Shown here: positions 33,290 to 44,351 of the stretch, piece after piece
Layout: the number at the start of each line of letters is the position of its first letter
Position numbering within the stretch: position 1 is the stretch's first letter
Assembly: GCF_036588685.1 (NCBI RefSeq)
Contig: NC_086374.1
Coordinates: forward strand, 93,695,059 to 93,759,058
Length of the DNA: 64,000 nt
Source: Mytilus trossulus
Lineage: Eukaryota; Mollusca; Bivalvia; Mytilida; Mytilidae
Reading direction: 5' to 3'
The notes under the pieces: generated by a model
What the model saw: the letters and a program-made list of their open reading frames with translations, nothing else
The model's database searches: none
What the model was told of the DNA's origin: nothing
Translations under genes and position numbers: made by a program

Positions 33290-33802
33290 TTATTTTCGCA
33301 ATTCCATAGATTGCTTTATATAGTCTACAACACTAGACAAAATATCTTTATTGGGATCTAGAATAGTTTTAAGTTTAGAGTTTGAGTCAAGCTGGTTAAA
33401 ATTAGGATAATGGGTTTTAATTGCATTTATAAGGGAATGTCTTACATTACTGTTAATTTGGCAATGAAGGAAAAAGTGTTCCTCATCATCTAAAATTTTA
33501 CAAACTTTGCACAGTCTGTGTTCTCTTTGAATTTTTTTGTAACGTCCTAATTCAATTTCCAAATTATGATCACTTACACGTAATTTTGTTAAAAGCTGAC
33601 GACTATTAAAATTGTTTAGATTGTGCAGGTAGTCCTCAAATTTAATTTCATTTTTAAGTTTACTATAAAGGTAAAGTTTTGAACTGTTATCAATATTTGA
33701 AAGAAAGTTACAAGTCAAGTCAGTACAAGCATGGAAGTAATATTTTGCTTTTAATTCTTTACAAGAAAATTGTTTAAATACATAATGTACATTGTATATC
33801 AT
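33290..33802 (-). pseudogene. LINE reverse transcriptase C-terminal fragment, open frame
   Basis: A 170-residue frame. It holds the C-terminal cysteine motif of many non-LTR reverse transcriptases, RLCKVCKILDDEEHFFLHC, preceded by LLTKLRVSDHNLEIELGRY. Spacing C-x2-C and H-x3-H/C is as usual. The catalytic part is absent, so the copy is 5'-truncated, but it is still open, hence younger than the relic at 25.5-26.3 kb. Confidence 0.75.
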
Positions 33803-34024
33803 TTATTTATTTCAATAATTATATTTCTTTGATGTCTTCTTTTTGTCATCCATAAAAAAAAGGAAAATAAATAAAAAAAAGTTGCATTATTGATTATTAA
33901 TGATAACCCTAAGAAAACAATCTTTAACAGGTTTAGTGGAAAATAAAATTCATTTTTGTTATCATGACATTGGAAATCATACACACCATCCACACAATAT
34001 ACATGTTCATTGTAGATATAAAAA

Positions 34025-34255
34025 AAAAGAAGATGTGGTATGATTACCAATGAGACAACTGTCCACAAGAGACCAAAATGACACAGACATTAACAATTAT
34101 AGGTCACCGTACGGCCTTCAACAATGAGCAAATCCCATACCGCAGAGTCAGCTATAAAAAGGCCTCAAAATGACAATGAAAAACAATTCAACCAAGAAAA
34201 TTAACGGCCTTATTTATATAATTTTTTTTTAACGAAAAACTTTGTAACACATAAA
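34025..34255 (+). repeat. SINE-like family A, 5' part
   Basis: AAGAAGATGTGGTATGATTA through ACCGTACGGCCTTCAACAAT to TAACACATAAACGGACGA, then it breaks into unrelated sequence. Confidence 0.75.
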
Positions 34256-34356
34256 CGGACGATTTAGCGCCAAAGTAGAACCCATTTTAGCTAAAATCAA
34301 AATTGTCAAAGCCCATTTTAGAAAAATATTTTTAACCCATTATATAATGATACTGA

Positions 34357-34580
34357 GGGGGAGGACAGGGGTAAGGGAGACAGGGAGAAAGGGGGTAGGA
34401 GAAAGGAGATGAAGGCTGGGAAAAAGGAGAAAAAGTTGGAGAAAAAAATTAAATATGAAAAAATAAAATATCTCTCTTTTTTCCGGTAAATTAAAAATAT
34501 AAAATAAGGAGAAGAGGGATAGGAGAAAGGAGAAGAGGGGTAGGAGAAAGGAGAAGAGGGGTGGGGAGGGAGAAGAGTAC
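34357..34580. repeat. Polypurine tract with a 20-bp minisatellite
   Basis: An almost pure A/G strand, with TAGGAGAAAGGAGAAGAGGG repeated about three times near 34510-34570. The minus-strand 121-codon frame across it is compositional. Could adopt triplex (H-DNA) structure. Confidence 0.8.
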
Positions 34581-34599
34581 CCCATGTCCTCCCCCTCTA

Positions 34600-35235
34600 T
34601 ACTTAGTATAGTAAATAAAAAAACTTTAACAGACTCGATCAAGACAATATCGAACATATGCTGTCCATTAAAATACAGCACGTAATGTCTAAAATATTTA
34701 ATCAAATGTTTAAAGTTCGTGCTACCCTGATATCATCATAGCTGTTCACGAGATAAGTACAACAAACTATTAACTGAATGGACCTCGGATGAACACATCT
34801 GATTAGCCAAAATTGCTATTATTTTTTTTGGTTTATATGCCTGTTAAAAAGTAATTGATGAAGACAAAACGTGTTGGTACAATTCCTTTTTTGCTATGAC
34901 AATTCGAAAATACCCCAGCATTTTTCATGATTTTCGCATTTTTCATCCTTTTTACCCTTTTTTGTGTGATGATGTAAAAAGTCAGCTTCACTATTGAACT
35001 TTTTTCTTACTTTCACTTAAAATGAAGCGGATCAATCTCAATAAATTTAACTAAAATAACACTAAAGGTTTGACTCAATATTGAGAAGTTTTATATAATT
35101 GTTTTGCTTTTTCGTGTCAATTTCACCATGCTGTCAAATTTGTAAATGGGATTTTTCTCTTTTAAATAGAAAGAAGATTTTTCTCTTTTAAATAGAACGA
35201 AGAACATAGTATTTCAACTTATTTTGTATAAACTT
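34600..35235. other. Non-coding
   Basis: A short direct duplication, TTTTTCTCTTTTAAATAGAA, is at about 35152-35200. Nothing else recognised. Confidence 0.4.
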
Positions 35236-35239
35236 TTTA

Positions 35240-35430
35240 AAATTACCGAACTTCGAGGAAAATTTAAAACGAGAAGTCCCTAATCAAATGGCAAAATTAA
35301 AAGCTTAAACACATAAAACGAATGGACAACAACTGTCATGTTCCTGACCTCAGAGTTCCTGACTTGGTAAAGACATTTTCTTGTGTAGAAAATGGTGCCT
35401 CTCACTTGTATGCCAGTGATATGAAATTCC
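35240..35430 (-). repeat. Repeat family E fragment
   Basis: CTAATCAAATGGCAAAATTA, AACAACTGTCATGTTCCTG and CTCTCACTTGTATGCCAG match the 13.16 kb copy. It ends about 30 bp from the stop codon of the next gene. Confidence 0.55.
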
Positions 35431-35461
35431 ATAATTACAATTGTGTTTCATACATTTTTTT

Positions 35462-36120
35462 TTATTCAAAACACGTCTTAGGTAATGTCATTGTAAAATT
35501 AATTTTAATTTGCACAGCCCCAAACAAATTATTACTACTCAACTGATCTACGTCATAGTTCTCGTGGGGGAAATATGGATTTATCATAGATTTGTTAAAC
35601 ATCAAATGAGCTCGGGACGGTTTTACTAATGCTGTACCAAAATCGTAGTTATGCTCTGCGCACACTCCATATTTTCGTCTACCAAACCACGTCAAATTCA
35701 TAATGGTCTCATATGGTTTGAAAAAAGAAAATTCACGCACTCTTATCCACGGTTGATCATCTGTGGTCGAAAAATTGGCTATGAATGTGTCTTGATTAAG
35801 TTTGATTTCGTAAGAAGAATCTGACATATTCATGTTAGCTTTAGAGGCGTCTAGTCCATACATGATGTTGGATGAAATACTGTTCAAAGACGAACTTTCG
35901 AACAATTTTTGTTTATAATTCAGAACAGATTTTTTGCTTTTTAAAGATGTGACGAACGGAATTTCAAACTTGAATTCCAAGAAGTCCGATCGGAGTGCAG
36001 AAGACACTGAAGGCCCGCAGTTATATTCTTTTCCTATTTCAAACAATACAGGGTGCTGATTCGGTGGAAATCCAATAAACGTTTTATTCATGAGCTTTAC
36101 ATCCGACATATCTTCATGGG
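35462..36120 (-). CDS. Secreted glycoprotein, exon 2 (terminal)
   Basis: Starts after TGATGTTTTTTCAG with AHEDMSDVKLMNKTFIGF (the first codon completed from exon 1) and runs 218 residues. Sequons are at NKT, NMS, NFS, NLT, NKS and NFT. Aromatic-rich stretches (PWIRVREFSFFKPYE, MNLTWFGRRKYGVCAEH) suggest a folded extracellular domain, with only about three cysteines. The last residues (KINFTMTLPKTCFE) lie close to a family E repeat, so the C-terminus may have been altered by that insertion. Binding partner and function unknown. Confidence 0.65.
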
Positions 36121-36910
36121 CTGAAAAAACATCATTATTCAATAAATATATTTATTTCAGTTTCTCACAAGACATAGGTAAAATATCTTTGTTCTTTAAC
36201 TTACTGTTCTATATTATACTGCATAGTTATAAGAACTCTTACCTATCTTGATTTTGAAATGGTTGTTAATCCTTTCCATAAATTAAAAAAATATTACCGA
36301 GTGTAGCGAGAGTTAAAACAATTTTTACGATTTAATAACGAAGTAAGGTACTAACATCTCTCCTCGATTCATCTTTCTCTAAGCATATCAGTGAGGGAAA
36401 GCCGATGGAAACCAATTAATCTAAACTCAATAACCCTTTCAATTATGATTTTTTATACACCGATTTAAAAGTACACCAAACGGAACTAAAACTGTAGGAG
36501 ATGTAGGTTATACGTCAATAAGACAGCAATCAAAAGACAAAACAACTTATGACATCTAACGGGAAACATATAGTTTTAAACAATTAATATAGGTTTCAAA
36601 ACAATATGTCAAATTCTTGATCGTCACTAATTTATATAAAAATTGTGAATAAATTTAGCAGGAAAGATAAAAAAAAGCTACCATTAAATTCTTCTAATAA
36701 TGTAACAATTTGGGAAGGAGCCTAAATGTAAAAGAGTTACTAATTTAAAACTTACCAACCTTTTACAACATAAAGTTGTATTTCCCCTTTCCCAACCCTA
36801 CAAGAAGCTTTCCTATGAGTCGTGGATTGCGAAATATCGTCCGCCTATTTTCCAAAATTTTCACGGAAATTTATGGCGTCATTTGTTAAAACAATTAATT
36901 GACCAATCAA

Positions 36911-37019
36911 ATCGGTATATATGATTTAATCTGCACGGTCGTAATGAACCTTTAAACCGAACGTCATTCGGGTTAATTAGGGCCACCCAAGCCGTGCAGA
37001 TTTAATGATATATACCGAC
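36911..37019. repeat. 109-bp imperfect hairpin in intron
   Basis: TCGGTATATATGATTTAATC... and its inverse ending GATATATACCGA form arms of about 29 bp with three mismatches. MITE-like foldback. Confidence 0.55.
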
Positions 37020-37387
37020 TTACTTTGTTTTTAACTATAACTAATATGAGGAACATCGACTTCAAGATGTTTCAGCTTTACTAACGTATTTCCCCGATGT
37101 GTATATTCCCTAATGCAGAACTTAGCTGATGTAACAAGATAACATGTGAACAAAGGCCGTGATCTTTCACAGTTAATGATAGTTATATTACATCTTGCTA
37201 GTCAAAAGCGACTAGAATAGTACACTGAAAATACTATTTAGTTTGTTTCAGGTTCCTTTACTAAATTTCTTTGGAATACAGATAGCTGGAAACATTTTAT
37301 ATAAACGACTTGTTTGCTGAAATAAAAAAGTTGTAAAAAATACATTTTGAACAAAATAATGCCAGTTATTTCTCTACATAAACATAC

Positions 37388-37565
37388 CATTCATCATGTG
37401 AATTGCACTGCTTGTTTCTACACCTAGTATTACCCACCATGCATGGTATGTTCCACGGATAAAAGCTTCATGTTTATCCTCACTATTACGTATTAATTCA
37501 TTACAACTACTAGAAATTATAAAACATATCGAAAGAAATATCAAAACTGTTGCGTATCTGTTCAT
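37388..37565 (-). CDS. Secreted glycoprotein, exon 1 with signal peptide
   Basis: The first 59 residues. MNRYATVLIFLSICFIISSS is a standard signal peptide (short basic start, hydrophobic core, small residues), with cleavage likely near residue 20-21. It then reads CNELIRNSEDKHEAFIRG and ends at MMN plus one base, with donor GTATGTTTAT. The phase-1 border matches exon 2. Confidence 0.65.
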
Positions 37566-37925
37566 GGTTTACATAGAAATGATCATATCTCTTATCTCAT
37601 GACGATTCAAATTGATAAGTAAGAAATGGTAGTTCAAGTCACTAATAGATAATTTACCACTGTTGACATCCAATGAGAATTTAGATTATCTATCTTACTA
37701 GTATGTCCTATACAATTCCCAATCTACATATAAAAAGTGTTCCTCAAACGTTTTGTCAGTCTCACAATTTTAATTAAAATCCTATCGGAAATAACATGTT
37801 TATCATTTCTTTTAATTCTTTTTAAGTGATTTTTTTAGCTAATTTAAACACAATTTATTATGAATTGTGTATGAAATGACTCTGATTATGTAGTAGCAAA
37901 CTTGTTGGAGTAGGTTTCTTGAAAT
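37566..37925. promoter_or_regulatory. 5' flank of the secreted glycoprotein gene
   Basis: Position relative to the start codon suggests promoter function, but I see no convincing TATA box or other element. Confidence 0.25.
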
Positions 37926-37929
37926 GACT

Positions 37930-38990
37930 TTAATTTTGAAATTTACTGTTTGAATAAGTATAAATTATTCGAATACTAAGGATTTTTCTATCCAAGGCCT
38001 AGATTACCGAAGCCGTATTTGGAACAACGTTTTTCCAACGTAGCCGGTATAGTTTCGGTTTGTGCCCTTTGAACTTAAGGACGCTTAACTATGGCAACGG
38101 AATACGCATGCTCGAAAATCCTTTCTGTGATTGGACAAAATGCTGTCATGGTGGGTGATTTGGTTGTGTTTGAAAAATCGTCTCGTTAATTATATAGTGG
38201 TGGAAAGCAAGTGAAAAACTATAAATATTTGAACTAGATCTTACAAAGATTTATATCTTTATTAAAATAATCGTTTCTCCAATAGCTCTTTGCATGCATG
38301 AAAGCTGTTTATTCGGGACAATACTATAATATTCAATGTAACGAACGTACATGACTTTTAGAACGCACCTACGCATGTGAGATTTCCGAGGGGTTTTGGT
38401 GAATGTAAACAGAAAGATACGAGGACTGAGAATACTGAACACAATCAGGGAAAACATTATTTTTTAAAATGGTAAATCACTTATTTAAATATAATCGGAA
38501 TATTCACAAAACAAATTGTAATGATAGTTTTAAACATATAATCAAATTAATTACGTCGGATATGTTTTTTTAAGATAGTTCTTGTAATTCTGTGTCCTTG
38601 AACTTGAACTTATTACTAATTTGACTTTTCTAACTTCTTTTTTTTTATCTGAGCGTCACTGATGAATCTTATTTACGCGAAACACGGGTCTGGCGTACTA
38701 AATTATAATCCTGGTACCTTTGATAACTATTTTTTTTCATCTGAACATCACTGATCAGCATTCTGCAGACGAAATGCATGCCTGGCGTATCACATTATAA
38801 GCCTGGTACCTTAAATAACTATTTACAGCACTTGGTCGATACCACAGCTGGTGGACATTTCGTCCCCGAGGGAATCACCAGTCCAGTGGTCAGCATTTAT
38901 GTGTTGACATGAAAATCAATTATATTTTCTTTTTATAACTTCACTGTTTGCAAAAGTATAGATTATTCGAAAAACTAAGGATTTTCTTAT
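37930..38990 (+). repeat. Family B pieces, several copies
   Basis: Three broken copies. One near 37.93-38.06 kb (ACTAAGGATTTTTCTATCC). One at 38640-38730 (GAGCGTCACTGATGAATC, GCGAAACACGGGTCTGGC). One at 38740-38990 (GACGAAATGCATGCCTGGC, TCCCCGAGGGAATCACCAG). Confidence 0.65.
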
Positions 38991-39059
38991 TCCAGGCCTA
39001 GATAACCTTAGCCATATCTTGAACAACCTTTTGGAATTTTTGGTCGTAAATGCTTTTCA

Positions 39060-39385
39060 AGTTTATAATTGATTGGTTTTTAACTATTTTGATCTGAGCG
39101 TCACTTATAATAATATACTTGGGGGGGTTCGTGTTACTTATTCTTTAGTTTTCTATGTTGTGTCATGTGTTCTATTGTTCGTCTGTTTGTCTTCTTTTAT
39201 TTTTAGCCCCGCGTTGTCAATTCATTTTCCATTTATGAGTTTAGCTGTCCCCCTGGTATCTTTCGTCCCTCTTTTTTAATAAATAAGTCTTATGTAGTAC
39301 CTTTAATACATATTAATACCACTGGGTGGATGGCTCTGCTGGTCGATGTTTCCTCTCGAGGTTATCACCAACCCAGTAGTCAGCA
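39060..39385 (+). repeat. Family B copy with nested family F piece
   Basis: The normal run GAGCGTCACTGATGAGTCTTATGTAG is split between GAGCGTCACTTATAATA and AATAAGTCTTATGTAG by about 165 bp (39120-39285) of inverted family F (TTCTATGTTGTGTCATGTGT, CCCCCTGGTATCTTTCGTCC). Confidence 0.6.
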
Positions 39386-39389
39386 CTTC

Positions 39390-40010
39390 GGTGTTGATAG
39401 TTATCAAAGGTACCAGGATTATAATTTGGTACGCCAGACGCGCGTTTCGTCTACATAAGACGCATCAGTGACGCTCATATCAAAATATTTATAAAGCGAA
39501 ACAAGTACAAAGTTGAAGAGCATTGAAAATCCAAAATTCCAAAAAGTTGACAGTTATTACGGCTGAGGTAATATATGCCTGGGATAAGAAAATCCTTAGT
39601 ATTTCGAAAAAGTTTTGTAATTAGGAAATTTATAGAAATGACCACATTATGCATGTCAACACCGAAGTATTGACTACTGGGCTTGAGATACCCTCGGGGA
39701 CGAAAAGTCCACCAGCAGTGACATCGACCCAGTGGTGTAAATAGTTATCAAAGGTACCAGGATTATAATTTAGTACGCCAGACGCGCGTTTCGTTTACAT
39801 AATATAAAAAAAGAAGATGTGGTATGATTGTCAATGAGACAACAGTCAACAAAAGACCAACATGACACAGACATTAACAACTATAGGTCACCGTACGGAA
39901 TAAGACGCATCAGTGACGCTCATTTCAATATATTTACAAAGCCAAACAAGTACAAAGTTGAAGAGCATTGAAAATCCAAAATTCCAAAAAGTTGACAGTT
40001 ATATCAATTA
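39390..40010 (-). repeat. Inverted family B copies, one carrying a nested family A piece
   Basis: Two inverted copies in tandem, each with AGGTACCAGGATTATAATTT and CAAGTACAAAGTTGAAGAGC. In the second, CGTTTACATAA is separated from TAAGACGCATCAGTGACGC by 39803-39898, a truncated family A unit (AAGAAGATGTGGTATGATTG to CACCGTACGG). Confidence 0.75.
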
Positions 40011-40260
40011 TGTGGTAATTTTTATAAATTTACTGTTTGCAAAAGTATGAATTATTCGAAATACTAAAGAATTCCTCTCCCAGGCATTGATTACCTTAGC
40101 CGTATTTAGCTTAACTTTTTGGAATTTCGGGTTCTCAATGCTTTCTAACTTTATACTTATTTGGCTTTTGGACTATTTTGATCTAAGCGTCACTGATTAC
40201 TGTTTTGTAGACGAAACGCTCGTCTGGCGTATCAAATTATAATCCTGGTAACTATTTGTT
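40011..40260 (+). repeat. Family B, forward copy
   Basis: Tail-to-tail with the inverted pair: TCAATTATGTGGTAATTTTT through GACGAAACGCTCGTCTGGCG. Confidence 0.7.
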
Positions 40261-41244
40261 ACAATTGGATAAAAAATCTTTGCCGCCAACAGATTGATTC
40301 TGATGGCAAACTCTTGTTTATATTTTTGTCTGAAAATCTTAGGCGAAATGTTCGAAACTTAAACAATTTATTTGAAAGGTTTTGCGAATTTGTACAAGGA
40401 ATTTCAATTCAATGAAGAGAATGTCAGAATGGTCAGCTAAAAAAATAGAGAGAAAAGTCATAAAATTATGCTTCTTATATGAAATTCTCTATTCTATTTT
40501 AACCGTAGAAATTGTGTATGAAATTCTGCAGCAAATTGCCCTTATTTGGTAATGATTGGACGAAAAAAAGAGTACAACAAGAAAGATCTCGAGTCTTTTC
40601 ATCTTCGATGTTCAAATATCTTCAATAAAACTTAATCATGAAAAGTTTAGAGGATTTGTTTTATTGTACCACCTTCCACAAATATTCCCCATTTAGGGTA
40701 CATGTTTATGATTGGTAGTAAACATTATGGCATTGATTCCTCATAATTTACATTGAAACCCTATGGAAATTGGATGTGTTTAGGGTGGTTTTTTTTCCAT
40801 TTGCGTAGGGACGTTTGAGCTTTCCTTTGAGTTCGGTATTTTTATTTTTTCAAGTTTACCATTTCTTCTTCTGTCCAATTAGTTCCTAATTTTAACACTA
40901 TTTTCGCGGGATTTTTTTTTATAGAAAGTCTTTTATAAATGATTTATTTGGTAAAGATGGGATGGAAATCACTGTCGGCAACAACGATTGATTCTAATGG
41001 ATAATTTAAAATGATTTGTTCGAAAAATACAAGAACTATAAAACCTCAAAAAAGTCTTTTTTTAAAGATATTCTACTAACGACCGGTAATTCAGGTTGAA
41101 CGACAGAAAACACGTAGTATTTGTTGTTCACGATTGAACCATTATAGAAAAATCACAGTTGAATTTTCGTTTCAAATTTTAATCAAAATTGGCGGAAATG
41201 AGATCTCATATGGTTCTGATGATTTCCATTCTCAATTTTAATTG
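40261..41244. other. AT-rich, no gene recognised
   Basis: A short family E end (TTTGAGTTCGGTATTTTTAT) lies near 40830-40860; otherwise nothing. Confidence 0.4.
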
Positions 41245-41440
41245 AGATACTAAGGCTTTTCTACTTCAGGCATAGATTACCGTAGCTGTATTTGGCAACA
41301 CTTTTAGGAATTTTGGTCCTCAAAGCTCTTCAACTTCGTACTTTATTTGGCCTTGTTATCTTTTTTGGATTCGAGCGTCACTGATGAGTCTTTTGTAGAC
41401 GAAATGCGCGTCTGGCGTATATACCAATTTAAGTCCTGGT
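41245..41440 (+). repeat. Family B, partial copy
   Basis: GATACTAAGGCTTTTCTACT, TCGAGCGTCACTGATGAG and GACGAAATGCGCGTCTGGC in order. Confidence 0.7.
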
Positions 41441-42084
41441 ATCTATGATAATTGTTTCTATAACGTGAATCAAACTCTACTGAATCAGCGCTATCAGTGT
41501 ATAAAAAGTGCGAATCCAGCTAGTTAATTTTTACAGTCATATGCGAGAATGTCTATTGTATAATAAAGAATGATGATGGGAAAAGCTGTTTGTTAAAATT
41601 TTGAAAATATAAAATAAATGATTTGAAAGAATTTTTTTAACACAATTTCAGTAGAATTAACTTTTCAATTTGAAATAAAAGGATTAAGGTCCAAAAAGTG
41701 TAATTAAAGCAACATAATCCATAATATTGAGAACTGAATGCGATTCATTTTAACTATAAATACGATGAATTATTAACTGTAAGAGCGAGCATTTGTGATT
41801 TGAAATTTTTGAGGTGCGATGAATTTTCATTGTTATACAAAATTAATACAAATGCTAAAAGGTACATATTTTAGCAAGTATAACTTAACTGCTGCTTTTG
41901 AATCCATTTCACAATATGTTCGTGACCTATACTTAGTATGTATCTATTTGCGAATTAATTTTACACCTGGATGGCTGTAGGCGCAATGAGAACCCGCTCG
42001 CCCCTAACCTATATCATGAATTTGTATAAACAGATTTATATTATATTGTATTTCGTATTTTATTCAAAATTCATAAATTTATCT
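41441..42084. other. Non-coding
   Basis: AT-rich; no gene. A block near 41870-41990 (ACACCTGGATGGCTG) has a diverged direct copy near 48840-48960. Confidence 0.4.
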
Positions 42085-42120
42085 TCTTCTGGTTAGAAAG
42101 TATTTAATTGTTTTCACTTA

Positions 42121-42711
42121 AGGTGGTATGGGTGTCTTCCTCCATCTTGGATTGTAAAAATCAGAGAACCAAAGGTCCAGATTTTCTACCAAGCTAGCAA
42201 AATTTGATGCAGGAATGCAAATATTGAATGTGAATTTGCATTTAAAAGAACCAATTTATAAGAATATAACTTATAAATATTAATATTTTTGCAAATATTG
42301 TTTATTTCGGTAGTTTTAATTTTCTTTTAAATTGGCATTTTAAGGGGAGGTAACTCTAAAACAGTGCATTTTCTGAAGGATTCTACATGGAATTTTCCTA
42401 TTTTGTATTTAGCCGGAAAAAACGTACGGTGACCCTATCTTTTCTTTTGATATTCTCAAAGCATTGTCTTAAAGCTATCTTTTCCTTAAGTATTTAACAA
42501 TTCTATCATTTTGTTTAGTTTCTAATCCGAAAATGGTGTTTTTTCCTGTATAATCCATACAAAATTTGTCATTTTGTCACGTCCTGTAGCTGGAAAAATG
42601 CACGGTGACCTATCATTTTTATTATATTTTTCAACATATATCAATAGATACTACGTTCTGGCAAAGTATGAACAAATTCTATCATTTTTATTTTAGACTC
42701 CCATACCACCT
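42121..42711. mobile_element. TA-flanked MITE (AGGTGGTATGGG family), left copy
   Basis: Ends AGGTGGTATGGGTGTCT and AGACTCCCATACCACCT are inverted with one mismatch, and TA borders both sides. 591 bp, no coding sequence. The duplicate is at 42869-43459. Confidence 0.8.
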
Positions 42712-42723
42712 TAAACATTTTGT

Positions 42724-42832
42724 TCATTTTGTTTCAAGTTCCATAACTGTCAGTTCAACACCAGTTTCTTCTTTACTCAGGCAAATTCGTTTCTTTCTAG
42801 ATTTCCCTTTTGGCTGACAACATCTGATGCAA
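42724..42832 (-). pseudogene. Orphan duplicate of TSP1-gene exon 4 end
   Basis: Identical in reading to the last 36 codons of the true exon (CIRCCQPKGKSRKKRICL through the stop). It lacks an acceptor and upstream coding sequence, so it cannot be used on its own. Confidence 0.85.
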
Positions 42833-42868
42833 TCTTCTGGTTAGAAAGTATTTAATTGTTTTCACTTA

Positions 42869-43459
42869 AGGTGGTATGGGTGTCTTCCTCCATCTTGGAT
42901 TGTAAAAATCAGAGAACCAAAGGTCCAGATTTTCTATCAAGCTAGCAAAATTTGATGCAGGAATGCAGATATTTAATGTGAATTTGCATTTAAAAGAACC
43001 AATTTATAAGAATATAACTTATAAATATTAATATTTTTGCAAATATTGTTTATTTCGGTGGTTTTAATTTTCTTTTAAATTGGCATTTTAAGGGGAGGTA
43101 ACTCTAAAACAGTGCATTTTCTGAAGGATTCTACATGGAATTTTCCTATTTTGTATTTAGCCGGAAAAAACGTACGGTGACCCTATCTTTTCTTTTGATA
43201 TTCTCAAAGCATTGTCTTAAAGCTATCTTTTCCTTAAGTATTTAACAATTCTATCTTTTTGTTTAGTTTCTAATCACAAAATGGTGTTTTTTCCTGTATA
43301 ATCCATACAAAATTTGTCATTTTGTCACGTCCTGTAGCTGGAAAAATGCACGGTGACCTATCATTTTTATTATATTTTTCAACATATATCAATAGATACT
43401 ACGTTCTGGCAAAGTATGAACAAATTCTATCATTTTTATTTTAGACTCCCATACCACCT
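42869..43459. mobile_element. TA-flanked MITE, right copy
   Basis: Second copy of the 591-bp MITE, made by the tandem duplication and not by a second insertion, since flanks are duplicated too. It ends 12 bp from the stop codon of the TSP1 gene, so it probably forms part of that gene's 3' untranslated region. Confidence 0.8.
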
Positions 43460-43471
43460 TAAACATTTTGT

Positions 43472-43812
43472 TCATTTTGTTTCAAGTTCCATAACTGTCA
43501 GTTCAACACCAGTTTCTTCTTTACTCAGGCAAATTCGTTTCTTTCTAGATTTCCCTTTTGGCTGACAACATCTGATGCAATCTGCACAAACAAGAAGAAC
43601 CAATGGTAGTACTAGCAGTATTATTCCAACATAGCCAAATGAAGAAGCAGAGTGCCTGTGATCAGGTGCTGATGTTCTACGCCTTATTGCAGACGACGTA
43701 TTCTTTTTGTCGACGGTTAAATTAGCTTTGATTTCAACCAGTTCATGTTTCATCAATTCTTTCTTTTCTTCAAATGTGAGATTTCTTTCGTTCAAGTGAT
43801 CCCATTTGAATA
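43472..43812 (-). CDS. TSP1 membrane protein, exon 4: stalk, membrane segment, tail
   Basis: Opens after TTATGCTTTACAG with VFKWDHLNERNLTFEEKKE (first codon shared with exon 3). A charged, possibly helical stalk with NLT and NTS sequons leads to the segment YVGIILLVLPLVLLVCA, followed by DCIRCCQPKGKSRKKRICL and an acidic end, ELTVMELETK. The CxxCC plus basic cluster just inside the membrane suggests palmitoylation and membrane anchoring. The final 109 bp is duplicated to the left. Confidence 0.8.
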
Positions 43813-43949
43813 CTGTAAAGCATAAATAGAAAAGCATGATTTTTGACGATGCATGTTATATATATATATTTCAAGAAGAACTGAATGTTTGCCAATGAAA
43901 AATGAATCAACAGGAGAAGAAATTCCATTGATTTATGCATATGCATGTA

Positions 43950-44002
43950 TGGAGAGTTGTCTCATTGGCACTCACACCACATCTTCCTATATCTATGAAT
44001 AT
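43950..44002 (-). repeat. Family A2 end fragment
   Basis: GGAGAGTTGTCTCATTGGCA, CTCACACCACATCTTCC, TATATCTATGAA: the end of the 20.9 kb copy. Confidence 0.6.
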
Positions 44003-44186
44003 GAAATGTGGTTTGATTGCCAGTGAGGCAATTATCCACAACATTGCAAATTACGTAAGCATAAGGTAATATGACTTATAATGTTTACATCTGATATGAA
44101 AAATGACAAGAAATATTCTGAAATTATGCAAAGGTCACGAGAGGTTAATATAAGATTTGGAACACCGCCCGTGTACCTAGATTTAA

Positions 44187-44351
44187 GGAATAACAGTACT
44201 GTAGTTGAAGAGTTGCCACCGTCAATTGTAGATTTGACGATCGCAAATGCAGTTTTACTGGCGACGCGTAGCGGAGACAGTAAAACGGAGATTTGCGACC
44301 GTCAAATCAAAATTGACGGTGGCAACTCTTCAACTACAGTACTGTTATTCC
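44187..44351. repeat. 165-bp palindrome (hairpin, 76-bp arms)
   Basis: GGAATAACAGTACTGTAGTT at the left is matched by its inverse ending AGTACTGTTATTCC. Arms pair at roughly nine positions in ten around a loop near 44263-44275 (GACGCGTAG). A frame stays open through it because of the symmetry (44081-44359); I do not call that a gene. Confidence 0.8.

Larger units (their letters stand above)
35462..37565 (-). other. Two-exon secreted glycoprotein gene, unrecognised
   Basis: Exon 1 (37388-37565) and exon 2 (35462-36120) join in phase 1 to give a 278-residue protein: signal peptide, no membrane segment, six N-glycosylation sequons, few cysteines. The intron is about 1.27 kb and holds a 109-bp hairpin. 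I do not recognise the family. Confidence 0.65.
42085..43580. repeat. 748-bp tandem duplication, about 99% identical
   Basis: Units 42085-42832 and 42833-43580 differ at only about seven visible positions. Each unit contains a full TA-flanked MITE and, at its right end, the last 109 bp of the coding sequence of the TSP1 membrane gene. The left unit therefore carries an orphan copy of that coding end (42724-42832). Confidence 0.95.

Noticed and set aside
34340..34705. 121-codon minus-strand frame rich in F, L, S and P
   Set aside because: Compositional effect of the polypurine tract.
38251..38457. 68-codon minus-strand frame with a hydrophobic start
   Set aside because: It resembles a signal peptide only weakly, has no continuation and lies among family B debris.
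42605..43565. Two identical 70-codon frames at 42605 and 43353
   Set aside because: They are the same non-coding MITE and reverse strand of the TSP1 exon end, repeated by the tandem duplication.
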